Of a stretch of 64,000 nucleotides of DNA, positions 1 through 7,766 are shown one piece after another; within the stretch, counting starts at the first letter, position 1; each line of letters starts with the position of its first letter. Both the position numbers and the translations under genes were made by a program. Under the pieces are notes generated by a model that saw only the letters and a program-made list of their open reading frames with translations, was not told the DNA's origin and did not search any database. The DNA is from Microcoleus vaginatus WJT46-NPBG5 (GTDB lineage: Bacteria; Cyanobacteriota; Cyanobacteriia; Cyanobacteriales; Oscillatoriaceae): the NCBI GenBank assembly GCA_019359355.1, contig JAHHHM010000026.1:1-64000 (forward strand), written 5' to 3'.

Positions 1-266
1 AGGTTTGGCAGAAATCATCGACGCTACAGAACAGTTCTTCTAGACTAAACATAGGGCAAGCAGAGGGATGAGAATTCAGCACTTTCAGCCTATCTGTTTT
101 GCCCCTCCCTTATCCCGAACTCACGTTGTTTTATGATTGAATGCCGGTGTGATGGCAAGAAGTCATACCGTTTTTTTTGAAGCTTGCCGGCATAAAATGA
201 CATCCCCCAAGCCAATTTATTAAGAAAGGCGTGGGGGATTGAGAGCCGGCATAAAAGAAAGTCTGA
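1..266. other. Intergenic stretch downstream of the polysaccharide cluster
   Basis: No convincing gene is visible. A small minus-strand reading frame here overlaps the real glycosyltransferase gene and has no coding character. The only structure is the hairpin at 202-239. The string GCCGGCATAAAA occurs on both sides of it, near 186 and 245. Confidence 0.5.
202..239 (-). terminator. Hairpin ending the polysaccharide cluster
   Basis: A 12-nt arm (ATCCCCCAAGCC) pairs with GGCGTGGGGGAT, with one mismatch and a 14-nt loop. It lies about 30 nt past the stop of the last gene of the cluster, so a role in transcription termination or 3'-end protection is plausible. No strong T-run follows on the minus strand, so a classical intrinsic terminator is not certain. 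The loop carries TTCTTAATAAA on the minus strand, which recurs at the other edge of the cluster (7507-7517). Confidence 0.4.
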
Positions 267-1322
267 TCAACCTTCTGTTGACTTGGTAAAGCCTTTAAAT
301 AACACACTATTCCGCAAAAAATCATTGAGGAGGTAGGGCGGATCTTCATCAGGCTTGCGTTGAATCACCCGTCGCCCCCTCCATAAAATAAAACCTGTAG
401 CCCAAGCGAGATCAGCGAGGCCGGCATACACCCAGCCATGATTTTTGACAAAATATCGTTGCCGGGAATCAAACCAATACTTCGGTATCCGCTTCCGTGA
501 ACCGACAGCAGTTACCCCTGTACTTTGTCCGGGAATATGGGCAACTCGGCTTTGCGGCACATACCAACAAGGCCAGCCGGCCCGCTTTGCCTGCAAGCAA
601 AAGTCTGTTTCTTCGTAATACAGAAAATATTCTTCGTCCATCAATCCGATCGACTCAAACACCTCGCGGCGAACGATCAGACTTGCCCCAGGCACCCACT
701 CTGCCTGAGCCGGTTCTTCAGGCATGGGAGTGATCAGCGCCCACTTTGACAACAGCTTTGACACTACCCCCAGACGTAGCCCAGAATCTAGCTCACTCAG
801 CACGGTGGGGAAGCGAAATGCTCTGCGCCTTTGATTTCCCTCCAAGTCTTCCAAACCGCTGCCGGCAAGCCCGACATCGGGATGTTCTTCCATGAAATCC
901 ACCAATATTTTGAGCGCATTGGGCCGAACTACTGTGTCTGGGTTCAGCAACAGAAAATAAGGCGGTGGATTGGGTGCCTCTAAGGCTGGGCGCAAGGCAG
1001 CGTTGTTGCCATAAGCGTATCCGCCATTGTGTTCAAGTGGCATCAGTTCCGCCCATTCACCCCACCCTTCATTTTTAATCGCGGCGGCAATTTGTTCAGC
1101 GGAACCATCCCCAGAAGCACCATCAACAACAACAACATGAGTACCGGGCAAAGATTGCACTTCCCCCACCAAGGAACGCAAGCATTCAATGGTGAGAACC
1201 GGCGTTCGGTAGTTAAGAATCACGACTAGCAAAAGAGGAGGGTTCATTGACTCAATGGCATCAGGCATAACAGTGGTTTCCTCTTTCGTCGTTTCTGGTT
1301 TAGCTTGCATGGAATCGACCAT
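267..1322 (-). CDS. Glycosyltransferase family 2 (rhamnosyltransferase-like)
   Basis: Transfers a sugar from a nucleotide sugar to a growing surface glycan, probably at the cytoplasmic face of the membrane. The 351-aa protein has the GT-A fold signature: a nucleotide-binding start (LNYRTP, about residue 36), VDGASGDGS at 66-74, the NGGYAYGNN segment near 99, and the acidic NPDT motif at 127-130. The later YYEETDFC block is typical of WbbL/RfbF-type rhamnosyltransferases. It is the last gene of a six-gene same-strand cluster. Methionines at residues 19 and 26 are alternative starts, because the first 25 residues are low-complexity and outside the domain. The exact donor cannot be read from the sequence. 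Confidence 0.88.
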   Translation of the reverse strand: MVDSMQAKPETTKEETTVMPDAIESMNPPLLLVVILNYRTPVLTIECLRSLVGEVQSLPGTHVVVVDGASGDGSAEQIAAAIKNEGWGEWAELMPLEHNGGYAYGNNAALRPALEAPNPPPYFLLLNPDTVVRPNALKILVDFMEEHPDVGLAGSGLEDLEGNQRRRAFRFPTVLSELDSGLRLGVVSKLLSKWALITPMPEEPAQAEWVPGASLIVRREVFESIGLMDEEYFLYYEETDFCLQAKRAGWPCWYVPQSRVAHIPGQSTGVTAVGSRKRIPKYWFDSRQRYFVKNHGWVYAGLADLAWATGFILWRGRRVIQRKPDEDPPYLLNDFLRNSVLFKGFTKSTEG

Positions 1323-1498
1323 ACTTATAGATGCCCTCTCTCGTTATTTGTCAAGCAGAAAAAGTGCGAAAAATGCGCTTAATATTTGAGGTGATTAATT
1401 CTGATTGTTAAGGTTATCAATGGCTGCCATATCAGAATTTTTTGGTCACATAAAATGAGGCATTTGTTAAGAGCAGTTCCAGCATTCTAATATCACCT

Positions 1499-2863
1499 CT
1501 ATCTGGCTGTAGAACGCCTTGCCGGCGATGCGCGACCGCTTGTTACTTGGGGTTGTGTTTTGCTCAGCATCAGTCCTGTCAGTCCCCCTGCAGCCAGCAT
1601 AAATATCTGGTTAACCATTGCATTCAATACTGAATCCAGCATGAACAAAGGTAGTAGCACCACTAACACGGCTGCCGGCGCAACTTTGGGATGAGTCCAC
1701 GTACTGGGGGGATAGCCTAACCAGCAAAAACTTAAACTGGGAAGTAGAATGGAGGAGACCAAAGCACTCAGGCCGAATAAACCTTGGTTGCCAAAGGCGA
1801 TAATCCATAAGCTGTCGGTAACAGAAATATCTTCACCCCATTCGTCAAAAATACGCGCCCTGCCCCATCCCCCCCAGCCAAACAATATTCTCTCTCGTGC
1901 TTTTTCTGCAAGCGGCCCTTCCTGGTCAAATCTAAACTCTAAAGACGCAGCGCGTTCTGGGCCGAGGGTATCAGCGAAAAAGGAAACAATTTCACCTCCC
2001 GTAAAACCGCCGCTGACTCCCAGGTATAAGTAGAAACACAACCCAAAAATTAGGAGATACATCAGCAAAGCTGTGCGGCAGTATTTAACAAAAAACAGGA
2101 TAAAAATCCCTATCCCAAAGTAGAGATAGGCACCTGTGGATCTGCACAAAATAAATGTGACCAGCAACGCTAGCGCCAGCCAATCCATTGGCATATTCCA
2201 GAATCGTTTGATGGTTCCCGTCTTCCACAACCAAACTGCTATCAACGCCGCTGACATCATCCACACACCGACCCAAAGGCCGTGTACCATAAACACGGTT
2301 GGTCTGTATCCCCCCAAGCGGATTGTTTGGGCAAAGTCTTTACGGGCCGCAAAACCGTAAACCATTCGGTGCAGTTGTGGACTCAGGCGGCTTTCAAATA
2401 AACATAAAGGAACGTAGATCAGGCCGCCGGCCAAAATGCCAATTGCCAACTGGCGCAGTCCTTCTAAGTTATTGAGGTAGATCCGGCCTAAAAAGTAAGG
2501 CACTCCCCACGCCATCGTTTGTGCGAGTGTTGATGCAAACCCATCATAAGGGCCGAGGCCATTAGTGATTGATGCAATAAAGGGGGAGATGCAGGTACAT
2601 AGCATTGGCACGTCAAGCCAGCCAAATTTAAATGAACTAAAGCGTTGAGGGTCGTAGATTAGTGTTGCCAGTAAAATGCAGTAGCAAGGTGCTGATGTTT
2701 TGCTGTACTCTGGAATACCTGGTAATTTAAAAGCTGCAACCGGCAGGAAGATAAACGCTGTGATAAAAACGATCACAACTGCCCGTTGAGAAGGATACCG
2801 TATGAACATATAAATGGTAAACGGTATCAGGCCGAACAGAGCCAGCATTACTGTAGGACTCAT
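1499..2863 (-). CDS. O-antigen ligase/polymerase-like integral membrane protein
   Basis: A 454-aa protein made almost entirely of hydrophobic helices (about 10-12 predicted by eye) with one larger polar loop near residues 290-350 containing many acidic and arginine residues. This layout is that of Wzy polymerases and WaaL/RfaL ligases, which join repeat units or attach the polymer on the outer face of the inner membrane. Primary sequence in this family is poorly conserved, so the call leans on topology and on position between glycosyltransferases and a flippase. The C-terminal tail is short and basic. Whether it is a polymerase or a ligase cannot be decided here. Confidence 0.7.
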   Translation of the reverse strand: MSPTVMLALFGLIPFTIYMFIRYPSQRAVVIVFITAFIFLPVAAFKLPGIPEYSKTSAPCYCILLATLIYDPQRFSSFKFGWLDVPMLCTCISPFIASITNGLGPYDGFASTLAQTMAWGVPYFLGRIYLNNLEGLRQLAIGILAGGLIYVPLCLFESRLSPQLHRMVYGFAARKDFAQTIRLGGYRPTVFMVHGLWVGVWMMSAALIAVWLWKTGTIKRFWNMPMDWLALALLVTFILCRSTGAYLYFGIGIFILFFVKYCRTALLMYLLIFGLCFYLYLGVSGGFTGGEIVSFFADTLGPERAASLEFRFDQEGPLAEKARERILFGWGGWGRARIFDEWGEDISVTDSLWIIAFGNQGLFGLSALVSSILLPSLSFCWLGYPPSTWTHPKVAPAAVLVVLLPLFMLDSVLNAMVNQIFMLAAGGLTGLMLSKTQPQVTSGRASPARRSTAR

Positions 2864-2897
2864 GCTTTACTACACTTGTTTTAAAGGTCAGTTGAGT

Positions 2898-3749
2898 TTA
2901 GTTATTGCCAGGTTTTGGTTTGTCTTTCAGGTAATTTTTGGCATCAATTAAAATGGGGGGCACTAGCTTTTTCAAGAAAGTTTTAACGCCAACCCCTGAA
3001 GGATTTTCTGCCGAAATATCGTCGCTGGGTCGGGCTTTAAACACCGTTGTGTGCGTTCCAGAAACTTCTTCAGCCGGCCTTCCGTTACTATAGTAGTAAA
3101 GCGCCAGGGATTTTCGCGTTTGCCCTTCGGGACAAGTCAGCGGTTCAGGATGTCCGTGATAGGAAAAGTCTGTGGTGCTAAAGATCACACATCGATTAAA
3201 AATCGGCAGAATCTTTTGCTCACATTGAGTCATATCCTTGTCCCAAAGTTCTAGATAACCGCCATATTCTTCTTTCCAGTCTTTGTTGAGATAAAGTAAG
3301 AGGTTTAACCGGCGATCCAGTTTCAGTTTGTTGTGCCGGTTAAAATCAACGTGCATTTTCAAAAAACCGCCTCTCTCGATCTGATGAAGACCGCCGCCGG
3401 CAAAGTGGGGGTCAGGGATAATGCCCTCAATCCCCGTGAGGCTTTCTAAAAATTTGATAAACGTTGAGGAATTCAATTGATAGAGCAGAACCCGCGTCCA
3501 CTCTCCCATTTGCAATTCCAAGTTAGAAGCCAGCTTCTTTTCCGCAGGATTATTAAACTTTTGCCAATCAATTGTCCCGGGCTTAGGAAACTCTTCTAGA
3601 ATCCTGTCTAATAAAGAAGCCGGTAAAAAATCATCTATGATGATATGTGGAAAAGGTGTTGCTTGAGCGTAGCTTTGACTTAACTGACTCGCTAAATTAT
3701 TTAAGCGGTTTTCATCAAGACAAAATAGAGATGTTGTTGAATTCATCAC
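2898..3749 (-). CDS. 2-oxoglutarate/Fe(II)-dependent oxygenase (prolyl-4-hydroxylase-like)
   Basis: A 283-aa protein with the double-stranded beta-helix signature of 2OG-Fe(II) oxygenases. The iron ligands appear to be H133-x-D135 (MHVDFNRH) and a distal His in YHGHPEPL (H198 most likely), with R212 placed to bind 2-oxoglutarate. The surrounding segments LNLLLYLNKDW and GGYLELW are characteristic. Such enzymes hydroxylate proteins, small molecules or sugars. Lying inside a surface-polysaccharide cluster, it may modify a glycan, a lipid carrier or an attached residue, but the substrate is not evident. It is encoded 34 nt downstream of nothing on its own strand except the glycosyltransferase to its right, and is followed by the polymerase-like gene. 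Confidence 0.82.
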   Translation of the reverse strand: MMNSTTSLFCLDENRLNNLASQLSQSYAQATPFPHIIIDDFLPASLLDRILEEFPKPGTIDWQKFNNPAEKKLASNLELQMGEWTRVLLYQLNSSTFIKFLESLTGIEGIIPDPHFAGGGLHQIERGGFLKMHVDFNRHNKLKLDRRLNLLLYLNKDWKEEYGGYLELWDKDMTQCEQKILPIFNRCVIFSTTDFSYHGHPEPLTCPEGQTRKSLALYYYSNGRPAEEVSGTHTTVFKARPSDDISAENPSGVGVKTFLKKLVPPILIDAKNYLKDKPKPGNN

Positions 3750-3885
3750 AGCCTCCTAGTACGCTGACCTAGTCAAGAAACGAATATCTTTCTTTGAGAA
3801 GCAACTAAACACACGTAACAACCGGCAAGTCGAACATCCAAAGGTTAAAACAGGTGGTGTTCTAGTTCTCGCCAACGAGGCGATT

Positions 3886-4734
3886 TTATTTGATCACAAA
3901 CGTTTTCAACAGCTTTCGTTTGATCTTTCCCATGAAAGAATTATCTCGGCGAAGCAACTCCCACTCAATTTGTGTGTCAAATGGCAACTCCTGCCGGCGA
4001 CGGGCATCTGTAGCGATCCATTTCGCATAATCTTCTGCTGATTCAAACTTGAGCTTCCGTGCGGTTAGCGCTGCATCTGAGCCTAGATTGCCAGACTTTG
4101 TTTTAACATTCATGGGAGATCTCGGATCGTCCATGTTGTGGGCATACAGCAGTGGCAACGGGTTACCACTGATTAAACCATCGAGGGTCATCTGGACGCG
4201 ATTAATCGGCAAGCCATGACTGTAGCTTTGCTCGTCTGCGATGCTATAGCGAAGCAAGTGTTCTTTTCGGGCTAGAAAAGATTGCCCAGCCACTGTGGTG
4301 CATCGAAATACCCGTTCACCCGATAGCTCAACAATATTATGCTGGGCGAGTTTTTCGTCCCAATCTTCTGGCATAAAAATCCAGCATCCTAACATCCCAA
4401 ACTTGGGTTCTTTGCGAACGATCGAGGCAATGCGATCAACCCAGCCGGCCGGCAGCAAAATGTCATCATCGACTTTCCCCAGCACATCACTTGCAGCTGT
4501 TTCAAGGAACCACATACAAGGCTTGTACTGCCCGACATTTTCCGGGTTAAAGTGTCGCTTGACCACACGCGGATCATCAATGGAGGCGATTAAGTCTGCG
4601 GTTCCGTCCTGAGAGTTATTATCCCAACAGTGCAGACGAAAATCTGAAGGATCGTTGAGGATCGTCGGCAGCGTCTTTTCAACATACTCCCGACGGTTCC
4701 AAGTGATCAGCAGCAAGTCTACGGGTTGAACCAT
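3886..4734 (-). CDS. Glycosyltransferase family 2
   Basis: A 282-aa GT-A enzyme. The N-terminus (LLLITWNRREYVEKTLPTIL) is the usual beta1-alpha1 of GT2, followed by CWDNNSQDGT and the metal/nucleotide motif KVDDDILLP with its DxD acidic cluster. The family transfers a sugar from UDP-, GDP- or dTDP-sugar to an acceptor. It sits between the flippase and the oxygenase on the same strand, so it probably builds the repeat unit that the flippase exports. The C-terminal third is basic and shows no recognisable extra domain. Donor and linkage are unknown. Confidence 0.86.
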   Translation of the reverse strand: MVQPVDLLLITWNRREYVEKTLPTILNDPSDFRLHCWDNNSQDGTADLIASIDDPRVVKRHFNPENVGQYKPCMWFLETAASDVLGKVDDDILLPAGWVDRIASIVRKEPKFGMLGCWIFMPEDWDEKLAQHNIVELSGERVFRCTTVAGQSFLARKEHLLRYSIADEQSYSHGLPINRVQMTLDGLISGNPLPLLYAHNMDDPRSPMNVKTKSGNLGSDAALTARKLKFESAEDYAKWIATDARRRQELPFDTQIEWELLRRDNSFMGKIKRKLLKTFVIK

Positions 4735-4828
4735 CTATCAGAAACCTCTCGATGCCTATGATTGAATCAATTTTTAAAACAATTTCTCTTGAATAGGGTA
4801 AGGGTTTGAGAAGGGTTGATTCAACCCC

Positions 4829-6169
4829 CTAAAGAGCGATTTGAAATGGAATCCCAAAACCCAAAAGATGCCGGCCTAGTAACAAAAGTGCGAGTGACGC
4901 GAGAAATAGGCCCGTCGCTTGAATGTCTTGCCAAGCACAACTCATTCCCTCACGCCACAGACCGTAAGTTACCGCTGCATAATAAGGAAAATCGTTGAGT
5001 GCTATGACGATGATCGCCCCCGGAACTTGACCGAGATAGAATCCGAGGGGTAAACCAATAATCATGAACAAAAACTTGAGAAAGTTGCCGGCTGCAACAT
5101 AGTAAGGTTTGCCAAGGGCAAGAAGAGAGGGATCGATGGTTTGAGAGAGTAGGCGAGGCCAAAGACCCAGTCCTAGAATCGGCAGCATCCAACCGGCTTC
5201 AGCATATCGGTCATCGTAAAGTGCCAGAATCAACAAATCTCCAACCGTGATTAGCACTGCCAAGGCTAAGGCCAAAACCGCAATAATCAGCTTGCGTTTC
5301 CCCAGGATTTTAGCCCGAAAAGTTTCGCGAGGTAGGGAAACAAGCTTTGAAGTTGCTGCAAAAAGCACTTTACTGTTGATCGCCCCAACAATCTGACGCG
5401 GCATATCAGACAGGGTGAAGGCAACGGTATAAACCCCCAGCATCTGGAATGAGAGCAATTTTCCTAAAATGAGCCGGTCGGCTTGGCCGGCTAAAAATGT
5501 CATTGCTGTTGAAACAAATATCCACCGGCCAAAGGTAAATAAATCTTGGAGGGCATCTTTATCCCACGCAAAGCGGTTGCGTTTTCCGGGAATTAAAAAA
5601 TGGCTCCACACCATTCTAATTAAGGATGAAGCAAGCTGGCCGCCAACCAGCGCCCAGATTGTCGGGCTGAAGCTAGCCCACACCACGGTCACGACAATAG
5701 ACAGCGCTTGTGTCGTAAACTGAAAAATTGTCAGCTTACCAATGTCCATGTGCCGGTTGAGCGAGAACACAGCAGTGGAGCTAAACCCAGAAATAATCGT
5801 GCCTGCGCCTACCAGTGGAATCAACCAAAGCAGCCGGGGGTCTTTGTAGAACTGGCTAATCGGCCAAGCGATCGCTAGACAGCACAACCACAAAGCAAAA
5901 CCGCGCATGACTTGTAAAGTCCAGGCAGTATTGAGAAAATCTGGGTCATCGCCGCGCTTATTTTGGATAATGCTTGGGCCGGCACCAATATCTGAAAACA
6001 GGTTTAGCCCAACAATGAAGGTCGTGACCAAAGCCATCAGACCAAACAATTCTGGTACGAGCAAACGGGTCAGAATCAGGTTGCTGCCAAATCGCAAAAC
6101 CTGACTAGCGCCGTAACTAGCAATTGTCCAGACAGCGCCTCGGATAGCAAGCTTTTTAAGTGATGACAT
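4829..6169 (-). CDS. Wzx-like polysaccharide flippase (MOP superfamily)
   Basis: A 446-aa polytopic membrane protein with about 12-14 hydrophobic helices. The N-terminus (AIRGAVWTIASYGASQVLRFGSNLILTRLL) and the following LFSDIGAGPSIIQNKR segment are typical of the polysaccharide biosynthesis protein family (Polysacc_synt), which flips lipid-linked oligosaccharides from the cytoplasmic to the periplasmic face. Length is normal for the family. The gene lies 37 nt downstream of the GT4 gene on the same strand, as expected for a Wzx/Wzy pathway in which the three glycosyltransferases build the unit, this protein exports it, and the gene at 1499-2863 polymerises or ligates it. Confidence 0.85.
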   Translation of the reverse strand: MSSLKKLAIRGAVWTIASYGASQVLRFGSNLILTRLLVPELFGLMALVTTFIVGLNLFSDIGAGPSIIQNKRGDDPDFLNTAWTLQVMRGFALWLCCLAIAWPISQFYKDPRLLWLIPLVGAGTIISGFSSTAVFSLNRHMDIGKLTIFQFTTQALSIVVTVVWASFSPTIWALVGGQLASSLIRMVWSHFLIPGKRNRFAWDKDALQDLFTFGRWIFVSTAMTFLAGQADRLILGKLLSFQMLGVYTVAFTLSDMPRQIVGAINSKVLFAATSKLVSLPRETFRAKILGKRKLIIAVLALALAVLITVGDLLILALYDDRYAEAGWMLPILGLGLWPRLLSQTIDPSLLALGKPYYVAAGNFLKFLFMIIGLPLGFYLGQVPGAIIVIALNDFPYYAAVTYGLWREGMSCAWQDIQATGLFLASLALLLLGRHLLGFGIPFQIAL

Positions 6170-6206
6170 GATGACTTTGGCGAGTGGACATAGGGATATT
6201 TAGGCG

Positions 6207-7484
6207 TTAATTGCTCTTGGCCGAGGGGATGCCGGCATAGGGGAGGCTGGGTGATCCATCAATGGCCCGCTCCTGAGACTTCTCGATAGTAGCCTGAAAC
6301 AATGCTGCGAGTTTGCTGGACTCGATCGCAGCATCATGCTGTTTTGCCACACGTTGAGAGCCTTCTTTGCCCATTGCTTCTAGCTGTTGCGCCGGCAATT
6401 GCAAGGCAGTCCGCATTGCCACCGTTAGCGCTTCAACCGATCCGGGGGGCACCAACCAACCGCATACTCCAGGCTCGACTAACTCCGGAATTCCCGCCAC
6501 GTATGTACTGATCACAGGCCGGCCTAAAGCCAGCGCTTCCATAATCACCACCGGCAGTCCTTCCGCAAAGCTTGGCAGAACCATTGTACGAGCGGCTAAA
6601 ATTTGCTGCTGAACCTCTGCACCACTTGCCCAACCTGTAATTTCCACCCGATCTTGAAGATTCAGTTTGGCAATGAGTGCTTCAATGGGAGAGCGCAGTT
6701 CCCCATCGCCCACCAAGACTAACTTAAACGGGATGCCCTCAGCCGCTAGTTGACCCGCTGCTTCAATTAAAAGTAACTGACCTTTCTGCTCACATAGCCG
6801 GCCCACGCAGGCTAAACGAGGAACTGCCGGCACTCCTGTTGGAGGCTGTTTCAAAAACATCTCGTCTACGCCACAGTGAACCACATGAATTTTTGGCCAC
6901 TGGTCGTAGTCACACCAGCGATAAAGCTGGCTTTTGCCGAAGGAACTCACCGCCACGACAAATGCTGATCGCTTGATTTTTTCGGGTAAGGACAGCGCTT
7001 CAGGTTTATCAAACTCTTCCGGGCCATGTACCGTGAAGCTGTAGGAAGGGCCACCCAAGGCGTGGCATAACATCGCCACAGTGGTTGAATTGGTTCCGAA
7101 GTGGGCGTGAACGTGTGCAATTCCTGCTTCTGCAAACCAACGCAGCAGAATGCAAGCCTCTGCTAAGTAAGCCAGATGCAGCAAAACGCCGCGATCTGAA
7201 CCCCAGCCGACTTTCAGCGCCAGCCAAAAAGCGCCCAGCAGCCGAAAGGGTCGGGTTATGGCAGTGCGAACTAAGCCCGATAGCAGGCCGGCAACCCCGC
7301 CTCCCAAGACAGTCCGGGTTTTCTCTAATTCTCGCTTGTCTGCCTCGTCAACGAGTTCAGATGCGCTGGAACGGATAGAAATCCGCGCCACTGGAATCCC
7401 GCAAGCCTCAACCCCAGCAATCTCCCGGCGGACGAAACTATGGCTGACCTTGGGATACTGATTGATTAAATAAGCAATTGACAT
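6207..7484 (-). CDS. Glycosyltransferase family 4 (WcaL/colanic-acid-type)
   Basis: A 425-aa GT-B retaining glycosyltransferase and the first gene of the polysaccharide cluster. The N-terminal half opens with AYLINQYPKVSHSFVRREI, typical of exopolysaccharide GT4 enzymes such as WcaL. The C-terminal half carries CVGRLCEQKGQ and the nucleotide-sugar motif FAEGLPVVIMEALALGRPV with the E-x7-E pair, then AGIPELV. It uses a nucleotide sugar to extend a lipid-linked oligosaccharide on the cytoplasmic side. The last 30 residues are low-complexity. It is preceded by about 280 nt without a gene, which probably holds the cluster promoter. Confidence 0.88.
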   Translation of the reverse strand: MSIAYLINQYPKVSHSFVRREIAGVEACGIPVARISIRSSASELVDEADKRELEKTRTVLGGGVAGLLSGLVRTAITRPFRLLGAFWLALKVGWGSDRGVLLHLAYLAEACILLRWFAEAGIAHVHAHFGTNSTTVAMLCHALGGPSYSFTVHGPEEFDKPEALSLPEKIKRSAFVVAVSSFGKSQLYRWCDYDQWPKIHVVHCGVDEMFLKQPPTGVPAVPRLACVGRLCEQKGQLLLIEAAGQLAAEGIPFKLVLVGDGELRSPIEALIAKLNLQDRVEITGWASGAEVQQQILAARTMVLPSFAEGLPVVIMEALALGRPVISTYVAGIPELVEPGVCGWLVPPGSVEALTVAMRTALQLPAQQLEAMGKEGSQRVAKQHDAAIESSKLAALFQATIEKSQERAIDGSPSLPYAGIPSAKSN

Positions 7485-7766
7485 TATTTTTTAGGGAAAA
7501 TGATCGTTCTTAATAAACTCCCCCGCCCTGCTTCACGAAGGCGGGGCTGTTTAAACACCGGCTTTCTGTGAATGAGAGAAACAATTAATAAAACTCGCTA
7601 TGTAAAGTTATACAAACACTGAGCCGGTTAAAGATGTTGCCAAACTGGCAATCTTTATCAAAACTTTATATTTTCAACCATTTATTTATGTTCTTCGCGA
7701 TCTCTGTTGTTCTTTCTCCCCATCTCCCCCTTTTCTTGAAGGAGATGGGTGTCAGTTGAGTCAGAA
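7485..7766. other. Intergenic region between leuS and the polysaccharide cluster
   Basis: No gene seen. It contains a GC-rich hairpin (7521-7546) next to TTCTTAATAAA (7507-7517), and an AT-rich stretch that probably holds the promoter of the minus-strand cluster. Confidence 0.5.
7521..7546. repeat. GC-rich hairpin, possible leuS terminator or IS200/IS605-like end
   Basis: CCCCGCC pairs with GGCGGGG (7 bp) and the loop has an internal CTTC/GAAG pairing. On the minus strand the hairpin is followed by AGTTTATTAAGAA, a pattern resembling remnants of IS200/IS605-family ends in cyanobacteria (from memory, not searched). As a terminator for leuS it lacks a T-run. Confidence 0.35.

Noticed and set aside
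131-349. 72-aa minus-strand frame at the window start
   Set aside because: It overlaps the glycosyltransferase start-to-end in another frame and spans the hairpin at 202-239.
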